NCBI RefSeq assembly: GCF_002085925.2
Contig: NZ_CP053562.1
Coordinates: 414,001 to 478,000, forward strand
Source: Thioclava electrotropha
GTDB lineage: Bacteria > Pseudomonadota > Alphaproteobacteria > Rhodobacterales > Rhodobacteraceae
Reading direction: 5' to 3'
DNA length: 64,000 bases
Part shown: positions 9,342 to 18,085 of the stretch, in pieces
How the letters are laid out: every line of letters begins with the position of its first letter
Position numbering within the stretch: the first letter of the stretch is position 1
Made by a program: the position numbers and the translations under genes
The notes under the pieces: model-generated
What the model was told of the DNA's origin: nothing
Databases searched by the model: none
The model's input: the letters and a program-made list of their open reading frames with translations, nothing else

Positions 9342-10085
9342 ATGCGGATGCGGCTGATGCTGTCCCATCTGTCGATCTGGGTGATGATCGCAGTCGTCGC
9401 CGCGGCGGTCTATTGGACCGCGCAGGGGCCTTGGTGGCTCTGGGCGGTCGCGCTGCTGGGAATCCCGGCGCAGATGCTCAACGAATATGGGCTCCACCGC
9501 TACATATTCCACATGGCGCCGCCGAAGCGGCAATGGGCCTTCAACTGGCTCTACCGGGTGCATTACGGCCACCACGAATTCCCCACCTGCTGGCCGCTTC
9601 TGTTCGCGCCGCTCTCGGTGATCGTGCCGGTGCTCGTGGGCAATACCGCGCTGCTCTGGGCGGTGCTGTCGCTGATCGGCGTGCCGTATGCGTTCGATAT
9701 CGCCGTGGCCGTCGTGCCGCTTGGGGGCGCTGCGACCTTCCTCGCCTATGAATGGTTCCACACCACCGCCCATGTCACCGTGAAGAAGACCGCGATCGAG
9801 CGCCATGTCTCGACGCTGCACAACCAGCACCACTTCCGCGACTTCTCGAAATGGTTTCACGTCACGGCCGGAGGCGAGGTGATCGACCGGCTGATGGGCA
9901 CCGCGATTTCGCGCGATCAGCTCAAGACCCAGAGCCGTGTCGAGTTCATCCGGACCCTCGGCCTGCGCCCCGACGATCCGCGTCTGATCGCGGCACGGGA
10001 GAAATTCGCGCCGCGCTTCGGGATCACCGAGGCAGAGGTCTCGCGGGCGGGTCATGTCGGAGGGGGCGCTGCCCCCGCGCGCTGA
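9342..10085 (+). CDS. Sterol desaturase / fatty acid hydroxylase superfamily protein
   Basis: A 247-residue integral membrane protein with the histidine clusters of the di-iron fatty acid hydroxylase superfamily: HRYIFH, HYGHHEFPT, HTTAH and HNQHHFRDF. Several hydrophobic helices come before and between these. Such enzymes hydroxylate or desaturate lipids, sterols or carotenoids; the substrate cannot be read from the sequence. A GGAGGAG lies about 20 bases before the ATG at 9342, and a second in-frame ATG at 9348 is possible. The 3' end is unusual because a REP-like palindrome starts inside the last codons and contributes the C-terminal GGGAAPAR. The gene stands alone between the antiporter operon and a terminator. 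Confidence 0.8.
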   Translation: MRMRLMLSHLSIWVMIAVVAAAVYWTAQGPWWLWAVALLGIPAQMLNEYGLHRYIFHMAPPKRQWAFNWLYRVHYGHHEFPTCWPLLFAPLSVIVPVLVGNTALLWAVLSLIGVPYAFDIAVAVVPLGGAATFLAYEWFHTTAHVTVKKTAIERHVSTLHNQHHFRDFSKWFHVTAGGEVIDRLMGTAISRDQLKTQSRVEFIRTLGLRPDDPRLIAAREKFAPRFGITEAEVSRAGHVGGGAAPAR

Positions 10086-10120
10086 CGCGCGCCCCCCGGG
10101 ATATTTCCGCCAAGAGGAAG
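10062..10120 (+). repeat. REP-like palindromic element, copy A
   Basis: The palindrome GGGGGCGCTGCCCCC (10062-10076) is followed by a short GC-rich hairpin and then CCCCGGGATATTTCCGCCAA. It overlaps the last codons of the hydroxylase gene and is oriented downstream from it. It matches copies B, C and D elsewhere in the window. Confidence 0.8.
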
Positions 10121-10199
10121 TTAAACCTTCCGTAACCAGAATCGCCTGATCCTGATCTCGCGGAACAGGCGAGGACGCCGATGACCGCCCAAGGGGAAG

Positions 10200-10244
10200 C
10201 GCCCGGCCTGCCGCCCGCAACCGGGTTCGAGCCGGGCGTTTTTC
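10200..10244 (+). terminator. Rho-independent terminator
   Basis: The inverted repeat CGCCCGGC (10200-10207) / GCCGGGCG (10231-10238) is followed directly by TTTTTC. It works on the plus strand, about 115 bases after the hydroxylase stop. It may end that transcript or a separate short RNA starting near 10120. Confidence 0.65.
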
Positions 10245-10299
10245 TTCCTCTTGGGAGAAATATCCCGGGGGAGGCCGCAGGCCGGGGGCGGAGCCCCTT
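10244..10299 (-). repeat. REP-like palindromic element, copy B
   Basis: Reads CTTCCTCTTGGGAGAAATAT, CCCGGGGG, a short GC hairpin and GGGGGCGGAGCCCC on the plus strand. This is the inverse of copy A. It directly abuts the stop codon of the minus-strand FAD oxidoreductase, so relative to that gene it has the same orientation as copy A has to the hydroxylase. Confidence 0.75.
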
Positions 10300-11347
10300 A
10301 CAGGTTGTCCGTGACGCGGAAGCCTTCGGGGATCGTGTCGCGCCCTTCCAGCACCAGATCGACCATCACCTCGGCCACTTTCGGCGCCATGCCGAAGCCG
10401 ATCTTGAACCCGCCATTGGCGATGAAATGTCCCTGACGGTCGGGCCAGTCGCCGAGCATCGGCGCGCGCGACTTGGCGCGCGGGCGCACCCCGGCCCAAC
10501 GGTCGATCACCGGCGCCTCGGTCAGCGGCGGGCAAAGCGCGCGGGCCTTCTCGATCAGCGCGTCGAGCTGCGCATCGGTCGTGTCGGGCGCGTCGAATTC
10601 GCGCTCGGAGGTCGACCCGATCGCGACCGTGCCGTCTGAATGGGGAATGATGTGGAGGCTCTCCGCGAAGAGCTGCGGCACGTCGCCAGCCGCGTATCGG
10701 AAGAGCGCCGATTGGCCCTTCACGCCGGTGCCGACGGTTTTGCCGACCACCGCGTTCAGCTCTGCCAGACCTTCGGCGCCCGTCGCGTGGATCACAGGAC
10801 CGACCTCCTCGGCCTCGCCGATCACGACCTCCGCGCCCATCGCTTTGAGCGCCGCGACCAGCGCGGCCCCGGCGGCGCGCGGATTGGCGCGGGCGGTGAG
10901 CGTGTCGTGGATCACGAGCCCGGTGGGCGAGGGCGGTGCGAAGGCCCCGAATTCCGTAGCCTCGGCCACGCGCCATGTGGCGAAGCCTTGCCATAGCTCG
11001 GCCGCCCCTTCCGCTCGCTCCTTGGCGCGTGCGATCTGCGCCTCATCCGCCAGCGGCTGCAGCCGCCCGAGACGCGCGTAGCCCGGGTCGCCGCCGCCAA
11101 TGCGCTGCACGTCGGCCCAGAAGGCTTCCGCCATGCGCAGGCTCTCGAACTGGAACTGCTTCTTGGGGTTCCAGTTCTCCGGCACATGCGGGGCGAGCGC
11201 GCCGACATGGCCGCCCGAACTACCCGCACCGATGCGGCTGCGCTCGATCAGCCGGACCTTCGCGCCGCGCTTTGCTGCCTGATACGCGATCGCGAGGCCG
11301 AAGATGCCGCCGCCGCGCACGGTTATGTCGTGTCTGCCGCTTGTCAT
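10298..11347 (-). CDS. FAD-dependent oxidoreductase (DadA/MnmC-oxidase-like)
   Basis: A 349-residue flavoprotein. The N terminus has the Rossmann FAD site ITVRGGGIFGLAIAYQAAKRG (GxGxxG at residues 12-17) with IER at the end of the second strand. The C terminus has GHFIANGGFKIGFGMAPK, the second FAD contact of the DAO/DadA family. The gene is divergent from mnmD with only 49 bases between starts. In gammaproteobacteria, MnmC fuses the same two activities, an FAD oxidase that removes carboxymethyl from cmnm5(s2)U34 and the MnmD methyltransferase. This may therefore be the split oxidase partner, but a D-amino-acid or glycine oxidase is equally compatible with the motifs seen. No signal peptide is present, so it is probably cytoplasmic. 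Confidence 0.75.
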   Translation of the reverse strand: MTSGRHDITVRGGGIFGLAIAYQAAKRGAKVRLIERSRIGAGSSGGHVGALAPHVPENWNPKKQFQFESLRMAEAFWADVQRIGGGDPGYARLGRLQPLADEAQIARAKERAEGAAELWQGFATWRVAEATEFGAFAPPSPTGLVIHDTLTARANPRAAGAALVAALKAMGAEVVIGEAEEVGPVIHATGAEGLAELNAVVGKTVGTGVKGQSALFRYAAGDVPQLFAESLHIIPHSDGTVAIGSTSEREFDAPDTTDAQLDALIEKARALCPPLTEAPVIDRWAGVRPRAKSRAPMLGDWPDRQGHFIANGGFKIGFGMAPKVAEVMVDLVLEGRDTIPEGFRVTDNL

Positions 11348-11396
11348 TTCGCGCCTCCTGCTTCAAGGCTGGGCCGGAGACTGTGGACTATCCCCG

Positions 11397-12071
11397 ATGA
11401 ACGCCCCTGACCAGAGCAAAGCCGATCTCGATTGGCGCGATGACCTTGTGCCGGTCTCGCGGCGGTTTGACGATCCCTACTTCAGCCTTGCGGGCGGTCT
11501 GGACGAGACGCGGCATGTGTTTCTGGCGGGCAATGATTTGCCCGCGCGGCTGCGTCCGGGCTTTCAAGTGGCCGAGCTGGGCTTCGGCACGGGGCTGAAC
11601 CTGCTGGCGCTGCGGCTGGCCTGTCCCGAGGACTGCCCGATCCGCTTCACCTCCTTCGAGGCCTACCCGATGGAGGCCGACGAGATCGCGCGGGCGCTGG
11701 ACGCATTTCCGGAGGTCGCGCCCGTCGCCGGTCCTTATCTGGAAGCCTGGGGTGCGGGGCAGCGCCAGTTTCAACTCGGTCCGATCGCGGTGGAGATCAT
11801 CGAGGGGGATGCGCGCGCGGCGCTTCCCGCTTGGGCGGGAAAAGCCGATGCGTGGTTCCTCGACGGGTTCTCGCCCGCGAAGAATCCTGAGCTTTGGGGC
11901 GAGGATCTGATGGCCGAGGTCGGCGCGCATACGGTGCCGTGCGGCTCCTTCGCGACCTATACGGCGGCAGGCTTCGTGCGCCGCGCCCTCGAGGCCGCGG
12001 GTTTCAACGTCAACCGCAGCCCGGGTTTCGGGCGCAAACGCCATATGTCGCGCGGGGTGAAACATGGTTGA
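11397..12071 (+). CDS. mnmD: tRNA U34 5-aminomethyl methyltransferase, MnmD type
   Basis: A 224-residue SAM-dependent methyltransferase of the MnmC N-domain family. The SAM loop is ELGFGTGLNLL (residues 60-70). Family motifs DGFSPAKNPELW and FATYTAAGFVRRALEAAGF are present, and the end carries GFGRKRHM. It would methylate nm5(s2)U at the wobble position of tRNA to mnm5(s2)U. I chose the ATG at 11397 (MNAPDQSKADLDWRDD); the frame is open back to 11304 but that would overlap the divergent gene. The protein lacks the fused FAD oxidase domain of E. coli MnmC, and a candidate for it is encoded next door. The 3' end overlaps the EamA transporter gene by eight bases. Confidence 0.88.
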   Translation: MNAPDQSKADLDWRDDLVPVSRRFDDPYFSLAGGLDETRHVFLAGNDLPARLRPGFQVAELGFGTGLNLLALRLACPEDCPIRFTSFEAYPMEADEIARALDAFPEVAPVAGPYLEAWGAGQRQFQLGPIAVEIIEGDARAALPAWAGKADAWFLDGFSPAKNPELWGEDLMAEVGAHTVPCGSFATYTAAGFVRRALEAAGFNVNRSPGFGRKRHMSRGVKHG

Positions 12072-12936
12072 ACAATCGACCCGCCGCGGCATCGCGCTGA
12101 TGGTCGCGGTGACCTTCATCTTCGCGCTTCAGGACGGCATCTCGCGCCATCTGGCCGAGACCTATAACGTCTACATGGCGCTGATGGTGCGGTTCTGGTT
12201 CTTCGCCGCCTTCGTGCTGGTGATCGCGGCGCGCAGCCCTGGCGGGATCAAGCGGGCGACGCGCTCGGGCCTGCCTTGGGCGCAGGTGATCCGCTCGCTC
12301 ATCTTGATCACCGAGGTGGTCGTGATGGTGCAGGCCTTCGTCTATCTCGGGCTCGTTCATTCTCATGCTGTCTTCGCCTGCTACCCGCTGCTGGTCGCGG
12401 CGCTGTCCGGGCCGGTGTTGGGCGAGAAGGTCGGCTGGCGGCGCGTGGCGGCGATCGGTGTGGGCTTCATCGGGGTGCTCATCATCCTCAAGCCCGGCTT
12501 CGGTGTGTTCTCTCCCTATGCGCTGATCCCGCTGGCGGCGGCGACGCTGTTCGCGCTCTACTCGCTGATGACGCGCTATGTGGGTCGGGTCGATCCGGCC
12601 TCGGTGTCCTTCTTCTACACCGGCGTGATCGGGGCGCTGGTGATCACCGCAGTCGGCATCTGGCACTGGGAGAACATGATCGCGTCGGACTGGGCGTGGA
12701 TGGTCGTGCTGTGCTTCACCGCCGCGACCGGGCATTTCCTGCTGATCAAGGCTTATGAAGTCGCCGAGGCCTCGGCGATCCAGCCCTTCGCCTATCTGCA
12801 ACTGGTCTTCGCTTCGACGCTGGGCGTCGTGGTCTTCGGCGAGTCGCTGGAATGGAACGTGGTGATCGGCGCGGGCGTCGTGGTCAGCGCGGGGCTCTTT
12901 ACCCTATGGCGCGCGCGGGTGGCCCAAGAGGCGTGA
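12064..12936 (+). CDS. EamA (DMT) family transporter
   Basis: A 290-residue protein with about ten hydrophobic helices in two EamA repeats, starting MVEQSTRRGIALMVAVTFIFALQDGISR. The second repeat begins near residue 155 (YALIPLAAATLFALYSLMTRYVG). Members export or import metabolites; the substrate cannot be told. The start overlaps mnmD by eight bases, which suggests co-transcription, although no functional link is evident. The gene ends shortly before a REP-like element shared with the convergent slt gene. Confidence 0.88.
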   Translation: MVEQSTRRGIALMVAVTFIFALQDGISRHLAETYNVYMALMVRFWFFAAFVLVIAARSPGGIKRATRSGLPWAQVIRSLILITEVVVMVQAFVYLGLVHSHAVFACYPLLVAALSGPVLGEKVGWRRVAAIGVGFIGVLIILKPGFGVFSPYALIPLAAATLFALYSLMTRYVGRVDPASVSFFYTGVIGALVITAVGIWHWENMIASDWAWMVVLCFTAATGHFLLIKAYEVAEASAIQPFAYLQLVFASTLGVVVFGESLEWNVVIGAGVVVSAGLFTLWRARVAQEA

Positions 12937-12944
12937 CCGCCTCT

Positions 12945-13042
12945 TTCGGCTTGGTTCAAATATCCCGGGGTGAGGCCGTCAGGCCGAGGGGGCAGCGCCC
13001 CTATCCTCTTTTCATTTGTCGCCCTGCGGCGACGGGGGCAGC
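12945..13042 (-). repeat. REP-like palindromic element, copy C (double)
   Basis: Plus-strand reading: TTCGGCTTGG, AAATATCCCGGGG, GGGGGCAGCGCCCC, an AT-richer spacer, then a second GGGGGCAGCGCCCC near 13034. It lies between the convergent EamA and slt genes. Its orientation relative to slt is the same as copies A and B relative to their genes, with the GGGGGC palindrome nearest the stop and CCCGGGATATTT beyond. Confidence 0.75.
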
Positions 13043-13047
13043 GCCCC

Positions 13048-14994
13048 TCAATCTTTCACTTCACCGCGCAGGATGTCGGTGAACTTCACCTCAGCCTTGC
13101 CAAGCCGCGCGCGGTAGGGCGGGATCGCCTCGGAGACGCGCATGACGTAGTTGCGGGTCTCGGTGAAGGGTATCATCTCGACCCAGTCGATCACGTCGAC
13201 CGTGCCGATCCGCGGATCGCCGCGGTCCTCCATCCAGCTCCGCGGACGTCCGGGCCCGGCATTGTAGCCCGAGGCGACCAGCACCGAAGACGGCCCGAAC
13301 TCGTCGCGCAGCTCCGCCAGATAGGCGCCGCCGAGCTTGAGGTTATAAGTCGCATCCGTCGTCAGCCGTGCCTTCTCGTAGGGCAGGCCGGTTTTATCCG
13401 CCATCATTTTTGCGGTGCCGGGCATCAGCTGCATCAGGCCCTGCGCGCCCACCGGAGAGCCCACGCCGATCGCGAACTGGCTTTCGCGCCGGGCGACCGC
13501 GAGGACGACTTCTTCCGGCACGCCCAGATCATGGCTCGTCAGCCCCGGGATTGGCCAGAGCGCCTGCGCGATGATTTCGCCCTTCAGCGCGGCGCGTTTG
13601 CCGATGATCAGCGCGAGATAGGTGTCGTCCTCTTCCAGCGCGTACTTCGTGAGCGCGCCGAAATTGCCCGGTCCGAGGCTTTCCTCAAGATGTAGCACGA
13701 AGCGCGCGCCCAGCTCGTTCTCGCCCGCCTCGTAAAGCAGTTGCGCGGCCTTGAAGACGGAAGAATGGCGCAGCTTGTACCGGCGCCAGTCGGGCAGCTC
13801 GGGGCCCTTGGAGAAATTCGCGGGCAGGGACAGGTTCAGCCGCTCCGCCGACAGGAGCCCGTAATAGGCGTCCTGATTTTCCGCGCCTTTGCGCCACGCG
13901 GCCTTGGCCTCATCGCTGCGCCCCAGAACCTCCAGCGCGCGGCCTTGCCAATACCATGCCCGCGACGACGAGATTGGGCCGTCCACCGCCTTTTCGAGAT
14001 TGTGGAAATGGCTGTAGGCCGTATCGGCACGGCCCAGTTTCAGCGCGGCATAGCCCGCGACCCATTCGAGATCGGCGTAATCCGCGCCGCCCGGTTCCAG
14101 ATGGTGCGAGGAGGCCAGATCATAGGCGCGCTGCGTATTGCCCGCGCGCAGGTCCCAGCGCGACTGATAGCCGCGGAGCGTCGCCCAAAGGTCGGGGTCT
14201 TCCAGATCGGTTGCGGATTTCGACCGTTCGAGGATCAGCTCTGCCGCGCCGTCTTCCAGCCCGGCGCGCCAGCGCCACATTGCGCGGTCGCGGGCAAGCC
14301 CTGCGGAGCGCTCGACCATATAGCTGGGCACGGCGGCGACGAGATCGTCAACGCCCTGCTCGCGCGCCTGCAGGGCGATCCGCGCCTCGGCCACGGCCTT
14401 GGTGCCGGGCGTGACCAAACCAATCATCCGGCGCGCATCCGACAGATGCCCGCGATCGAGCATGTTCTGCATCCGCCCGCCATGATCGGCAGAGATAAGC
14501 GACGGGTAGTCGGCGAGAAATTTCGCCTGCTCGTCTCCGTCCATCGGCAGTTGGCGCCATGCTGTCTTGGCGACCTCAGCCGCCAGCGCCTTCTGGCCCA
14601 AGGCGAGATGCGCACCGATCAACGCCAGTGCGCCAGTGCCGGTCTGCGGCGGGCCGAGTTTGAAATAGGCGATCACCTCGCGCGGCGGGATGCCGTCGAG
14701 CGTGGCCTCGCCTTTTTCGCGCAGCCACGGCATGCCGGGCCAATCGGCGCGGCGAGTGGCAAAATCGAGATAGTCGGCGAAGTCTCCTTCGCCGTCGCGC
14801 AGCCGTTTCCACTCGATGACATCGAAGCCCAAAGGACCGACGCGGCGTGCGAGATTTTCAGCCTCGTCCCAGTTCCCGGAATTGGCCGCGGCGAAAGCAT
14901 CGGACAGCGCCGAACTCGCGGCGCGAAGCGCGGCCGGCGAGAGCGCGAAACTCGAAGCCGCAAGAGCGGCGAGGAACTGGCGTCGGATCATCAT
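13048..14994 (-). CDS. slt: Soluble lytic murein transglycosylase
   Basis: A 648-residue exported protein. An N-terminal signal (MMIRRQFLAALAASSFALSPAALRA) is followed by a long alpha-helical superhelical region. The C-terminal SLT domain (about residues 490-640) has the catalytic glutamate in VVLAVARRESQFAIGV, then GAQGLMQLMPGTAKMMA, and later ASGYNAGPGRPRSW. It cleaves peptidoglycan glycan strands and forms 1,6-anhydromuropeptides in the periplasm. It is divergent from dapA (154 bases between starts). It is distinct from the short flagellar SLT protein at 49860-50675 and is probably a general cell-wall recycling enzyme. Confidence 0.92.
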   Translation of the reverse strand: MMIRRQFLAALAASSFALSPAALRAASSALSDAFAAANSGNWDEAENLARRVGPLGFDVIEWKRLRDGEGDFADYLDFATRRADWPGMPWLREKGEATLDGIPPREVIAYFKLGPPQTGTGALALIGAHLALGQKALAAEVAKTAWRQLPMDGDEQAKFLADYPSLISADHGGRMQNMLDRGHLSDARRMIGLVTPGTKAVAEARIALQAREQGVDDLVAAVPSYMVERSAGLARDRAMWRWRAGLEDGAAELILERSKSATDLEDPDLWATLRGYQSRWDLRAGNTQRAYDLASSHHLEPGGADYADLEWVAGYAALKLGRADTAYSHFHNLEKAVDGPISSSRAWYWQGRALEVLGRSDEAKAAWRKGAENQDAYYGLLSAERLNLSLPANFSKGPELPDWRRYKLRHSSVFKAAQLLYEAGENELGARFVLHLEESLGPGNFGALTKYALEEDDTYLALIIGKRAALKGEIIAQALWPIPGLTSHDLGVPEEVVLAVARRESQFAIGVGSPVGAQGLMQLMPGTAKMMADKTGLPYEKARLTTDATYNLKLGGAYLAELRDEFGPSSVLVASGYNAGPGRPRSWMEDRGDPRIGTVDVIDWVEMIPFTETRNYVMRVSEAIPPYRARLGKAEVKFTDILRGEVKD

Positions 14995-15148
14995 AGCTGC
15001 TCGTGGTCGCGGGTTTGTCCCTTTGCTACGGGCCTCTCACAGATGGGGATGAATCACAAGTTGGCAACCGTCGCGCAACCGCCTATAACCCGGCCGATTT
15101 CCGCTGGGACGACTCACCTTCCCGGCCCAACCAAAAAAGGAGCGTGTC

Positions 15149-16021
15149 ATGTTCAAAGGGTCTCTTCCCGCACTGGTCACGCCGTTCAAGGACGGCGAAC
15201 TGGATTTGGACACGCTCAAGAAACTCGTCGAGTGGCATATCGACCAGGGCAGCCACGGCCTCGTGCCGGTCGGCACCACCGGTGAAAGCCCGACGGTGAG
15301 CCATGCCGAGCATATGACCGTCATCACCGAGGTCGTGAAAGCCGCGAAGGGCCGTATCCCGATCATCGCGGGCGCGGGCTCGAACTCGACCGCCGAAGGC
15401 GTCCGTCTGATCCAGCACGCGGCCGAAACCGGGGCCGATGCGGCGCTCGTCGTTACGCCCTATTACAACAAGCCGACGCAGCGCGGCATGATCGAGCATT
15501 ACCGCGCGCTGCACGATGCCTGCGAACTGCCGATCGTGATCTACAACATTCCCGGCCGCTCGGTGATTGACATGATCCCCGAGACGATGGGCGAATTGGC
15601 CAAGCTGCCGCGCATCGTCGGTGTGAAGGACGCGACCGGCAAGCTGGAGCGTGTCTCAATGCAGCGCGCGACCTGCGGTCCCGATTTCATCCAGCTGTCC
15701 GGTGAAGACGCGACCGCGCTCGGCTTCAACGCGCATGGCGGCGTGGGCTGCATCTCGGTGACTGCGAATGTCGCGCCGAAGCTGTGTGCCGAGTTCCAAG
15801 AGGCGACGCTTGCGGGCGATTACGCCAAAGCGCTGAGCTATCAGGACAAGCTGATGCCGCTGCACATGGCGATCTTCCTCGAGCCGGGCGTCGCGGGCGC
15901 GAAATACGCGATGTCGAAGCTGGGCATGTGCTCGGCCGAAGTGCGTCTGCCGCTGACCGAGCTTCTGCCCGAGACTAAGACCGCGATCGACGCCGCGATG
16001 GCGCATGCCGGTCTGATCTGA
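15149..16021 (+). CDS. dapA: 4-hydroxy-tetrahydrodipicolinate synthase
   Basis: A 290-residue aldolase-type enzyme that condenses pyruvate with aspartate semialdehyde, the first committed step of lysine and diaminopimelate synthesis. Visible signatures are VGTTGES (residues 41-47), [11 protein letters not shown], the tyrosine of IYNIPGRSV (Tyr132) and the Schiff-base lysine in [11 protein letters not shown] (Lys160). AAGGAG lies a few bases before the ATG. Length is normal for the family. A strong bidirectional terminator follows directly. Confidence 0.97.
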   Translation: MFKGSLPALVTPFKDGELDLDTLKKLVEWHIDQGSHGLVPVGTTGESPTVSHAEHMTVITEVVKAAKGRIPIIAGAGSNSTAEGVRLIQHAAETGADAALVVTPYYNKPTQRGMIEHYRALHDACELPIVIYNIPGRSVIDMIPETMGELAKLPRIVGVKDATGKLERVSMQRATCGPDFIQLSGEDATALGFNAHGGVGCISVTANVAPKLCAEFQEATLAGDYAKALSYQDKLMPLHMAIFLEPGVAGAKYAMSKLGMCSAEVRLPLTELLPETKTAIDAAMAHAGLI

Positions 16022-16040
16022 GGGTCCGACCTAAGCGAAC

Positions 16041-16086
16041 AAAGAAAAACGCCGGCGCGATTAAGTTCGCGCCGGCGTTTTTCTTT
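16041..16086. terminator. Bidirectional terminator between dapA and motB
   Basis: AAAGAAAAACGCCGGCGCGA on the left pairs with TCGCGCCGGCGTTTTTCTTT on the right, giving a long perfect stem with A and T tracts on both sides. It can stop transcription of dapA on the plus strand and motB on the minus strand. Confidence 0.9.
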
Positions 16087-16097
16087 GATGATGGGGG

Positions 16098-17252
16098 TTA
16101 TTGCAGGGCACTGCGCAGATCGTCGAGCGCGACGGAGCTGTATTTCTGCGGCTGTTCCGACGTGCTCGGCGCGGCGGGCGCTGCAGCTTCGGGGGCCGCG
16201 TGTTCGACTGCCGGGGCCGGTTGCGGAGCGGTGGGTTCCGCCTTCGCCTCGAGCCGCGGCGTCGCTGTATCGGTCGGCGCGGGCGCATCGGTTTTCGGAT
16301 GAAGATAGGCGAGGGTCACCGTGATCCGGCGGTTGGAGGGATCGCGGGGCTCTGCCGGTTTCAGCGGATCGGTGTCCGAGAGGCCCGAGACGCGGGTGAT
16401 ACGCTCCGGGGCGACCCCGGCGGTCACGAGCGCCCGGCGCGTCGCATTAGCGCGGTCCGAGGACAGCTCCCAGTTCCCGTAGGTGCCGCCCGCTTTCTGA
16501 TAGGGGACCGAGTCGGTGTGGCCCGCGATCAGCACGTCATTGGGCAGATCGGAGAGGGCGCGGCCAAGCTGATCCATCAGCTTCAACGTCGGCCCGTCGA
16601 TCTTCGCGCTGCCCGAGGCGAACATGGCTTTGCCAGCCTGATCCACGACCTCGATATTCAGCCCGTCCGGCGTGCGCCGGAACAACACGTTCTGCTGCAG
16701 CGGACGAAGGTCCGGGACGTGCTGGATCGCTTGCGTGATCCGGGTCTGAAGAGTCTCGAAGCGGGCGTCGTCGACGGCATGCGGCGTGGCCGCAGCGGTC
16801 TTCGCGTCGGTCGCATCTCCGGCCTCAGTCGTCGCCTCTGCCGCGGTCGCGAGCTTGTCCGTCGTCGCGTCGGGCGTGGTGTCTTTGGATTTGCCGGAGG
16901 CGTTGGCCATCTCGGTCGAGGGATCGGTCGCTTGTCCGACGCCGGGATTGGCGGGGATGGCATCATTGGCACGCGAGGCGTTCAGGACGCCTTTCGGCCC
17001 GATCGTCTCGCCAGCGAGCGGACCGGTGCCACCGGGCGCCTGCATCGAGATTTTCGCCGGCGCGAAGTAATCGGCGATCCCGGTCAGTTGGTTTTCATCC
17101 GACACGGACAGGATCCACATCAGCAGGAAGAAGGCCATCATTGCGGTCATGAAGTCCGCGTAGGCGACTTTCCACGCTCCGCCGTGATGCTCGGATTCGT
17201 GATCGTCATCGCTCCGCTTCACAATGATCGGCGCTTGGTTCGACCGTGCCAT
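16098..17252 (-). CDS. motB: Flagellar motor stator protein MotB
   Basis: A 384-residue stator protein. The single membrane helix is VAYADFMTAMMAFFLLMWIL (residues 29-48) with the proton-binding Asp33. QLTGIADYFAPAKI follows as the plug region. A linker of about 100 Ala/Thr/Asp-rich residues leads to an OmpA-type peptidoglycan-binding domain (about residues 185-320: GHTDSVPYQ, NWELSSDRANATRR, NRRITVTL). A Pro/Ala/Glu-rich tail of about 60 residues ends the protein. It anchors the stator and couples ion flow to rotation together with MotA. Unusually, motA is not adjacent but 41 kb away at the other end of the flagellar island. Confidence 0.93.
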   Translation of the reverse strand: MARSNQAPIIVKRSDDDHESEHHGGAWKVAYADFMTAMMAFFLLMWILSVSDENQLTGIADYFAPAKISMQAPGGTGPLAGETIGPKGVLNASRANDAIPANPGVGQATDPSTEMANASGKSKDTTPDATTDKLATAAEATTEAGDATDAKTAAATPHAVDDARFETLQTRITQAIQHVPDLRPLQQNVLFRRTPDGLNIEVVDQAGKAMFASGSAKIDGPTLKLMDQLGRALSDLPNDVLIAGHTDSVPYQKAGGTYGNWELSSDRANATRRALVTAGVAPERITRVSGLSDTDPLKPAEPRDPSNRRITVTLAYLHPKTDAPAPTDTATPRLEAKAEPTAPQPAPAVEHAAPEAAAPAAPSTSEQPQKYSSVALDDLRSALQ

Positions 17253-17451
17253 GGATTGCCCTTTCCCACCTCGCCGACCGGAGCCAGCTGTATTCTCAGG
17301 GCATACGTGTCCTGCAGCCCCTGACTGTGGGTTGTCGGATTAAAAATGGGCCAAAAGAGGGCGATAATCGTTCATGATCTGGAAACAAAGCCGCGCAATG
17401 GTAGCTTTGGAACCGTTTTCGGGCGGCGGGCGTTGTGCGGCCCGCGCGCGA

Positions 17452-17916
17452 TCAGGCGTCGTGAAGCGAGGCTTCGAGGTCGTCGCGGCTGTGCTTGCCC
17501 AGGCCGACTTTCTTGGCATAGGCCGCTTTGCGCGCCGAATAGCTGGGGGCGACAAGCGGCATATCGGCGGGCAGATTGAACAGGGTCCGATATTCGTCTT
17601 CGCTCAGCCCATGTTCCGAGCCGAGATGGCGCTTGAGCATCTTGAAGCCGCGCCCGCAGCACAGGCAGAAGACCTTATCCTCGGTCACCGCGTCTTCAAT
17701 GGGAAGTGCGGGTTGCGGCCGCGAGGGACTGGCGCTGGCCGCGACAGTATCCACTGCGTGAGAGGCGCTTGCCTCGTTCAGCTCCTCGCCAAACTGCGCG
17801 GAGAGCTTCGCCACGAGGTCGACCACTTGATCCGCCGTTACATCCGCGCGGGCGGCATAGGCGGCAGCCACTGTCGCGATAATGTTAGCTGCATCCGTGG
17901 GCCGATCCTTCGACAT
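17452..17916 (-). CDS. mucR: MucR/Ros family zinc-finger transcriptional regulator
   Basis: A 154-residue protein of the MucR/Ros family, starting MSKDRPTDAANIIATVAAAYAAR. The zinc site is complete: Cys84-x2-Cys87-x9-His97-x4-His102 in CLCCGRGFKMLKRHLGSEH, followed by the conserved LSEDEYRTLFNLPADMPLVAPSYSARKA. MucR proteins are H-NS-like silencers that bind AT-rich DNA with T-A steps; in rhizobia and Brucella they control exopolysaccharide, motility and virulence genes. Its position between motB and other flagellar regulators suggests a role in motility control. A second, shorter family member lies just upstream. Confidence 0.93.
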   Translation of the reverse strand: MSKDRPTDAANIIATVAAAYAARADVTADQVVDLVAKLSAQFGEELNEASASHAVDTVAASASPSRPQPALPIEDAVTEDKVFCLCCGRGFKMLKRHLGSEHGLSEDEYRTLFNLPADMPLVAPSYSARKAAYAKKVGLGKHSRDDLEASLHDA

Positions 17917-18085
17917 GTGGTCTCTCCAATGCTTAAATTTTGCACTATCCCCGGATTAGTAGAGAAAGTTACGTGCAACATGCGTTTCTGTCAACAAACG
18001 CGGGTAACTGTGCTTGGGTTTCCTGCAAAGATACATTTTTTTGGCAGGATTGTTATGGCGAGTGCTTCGGCTGTCCTAGCGGTGA

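Noticed and set aside
8517..10994. An 825-codon minus-strand frame opposite the antiporter and hydroxylase genes.
   Set aside because: It runs through several clear genes on the other strand and crosses intergenic DNA; chance open frame in high-GC sequence.
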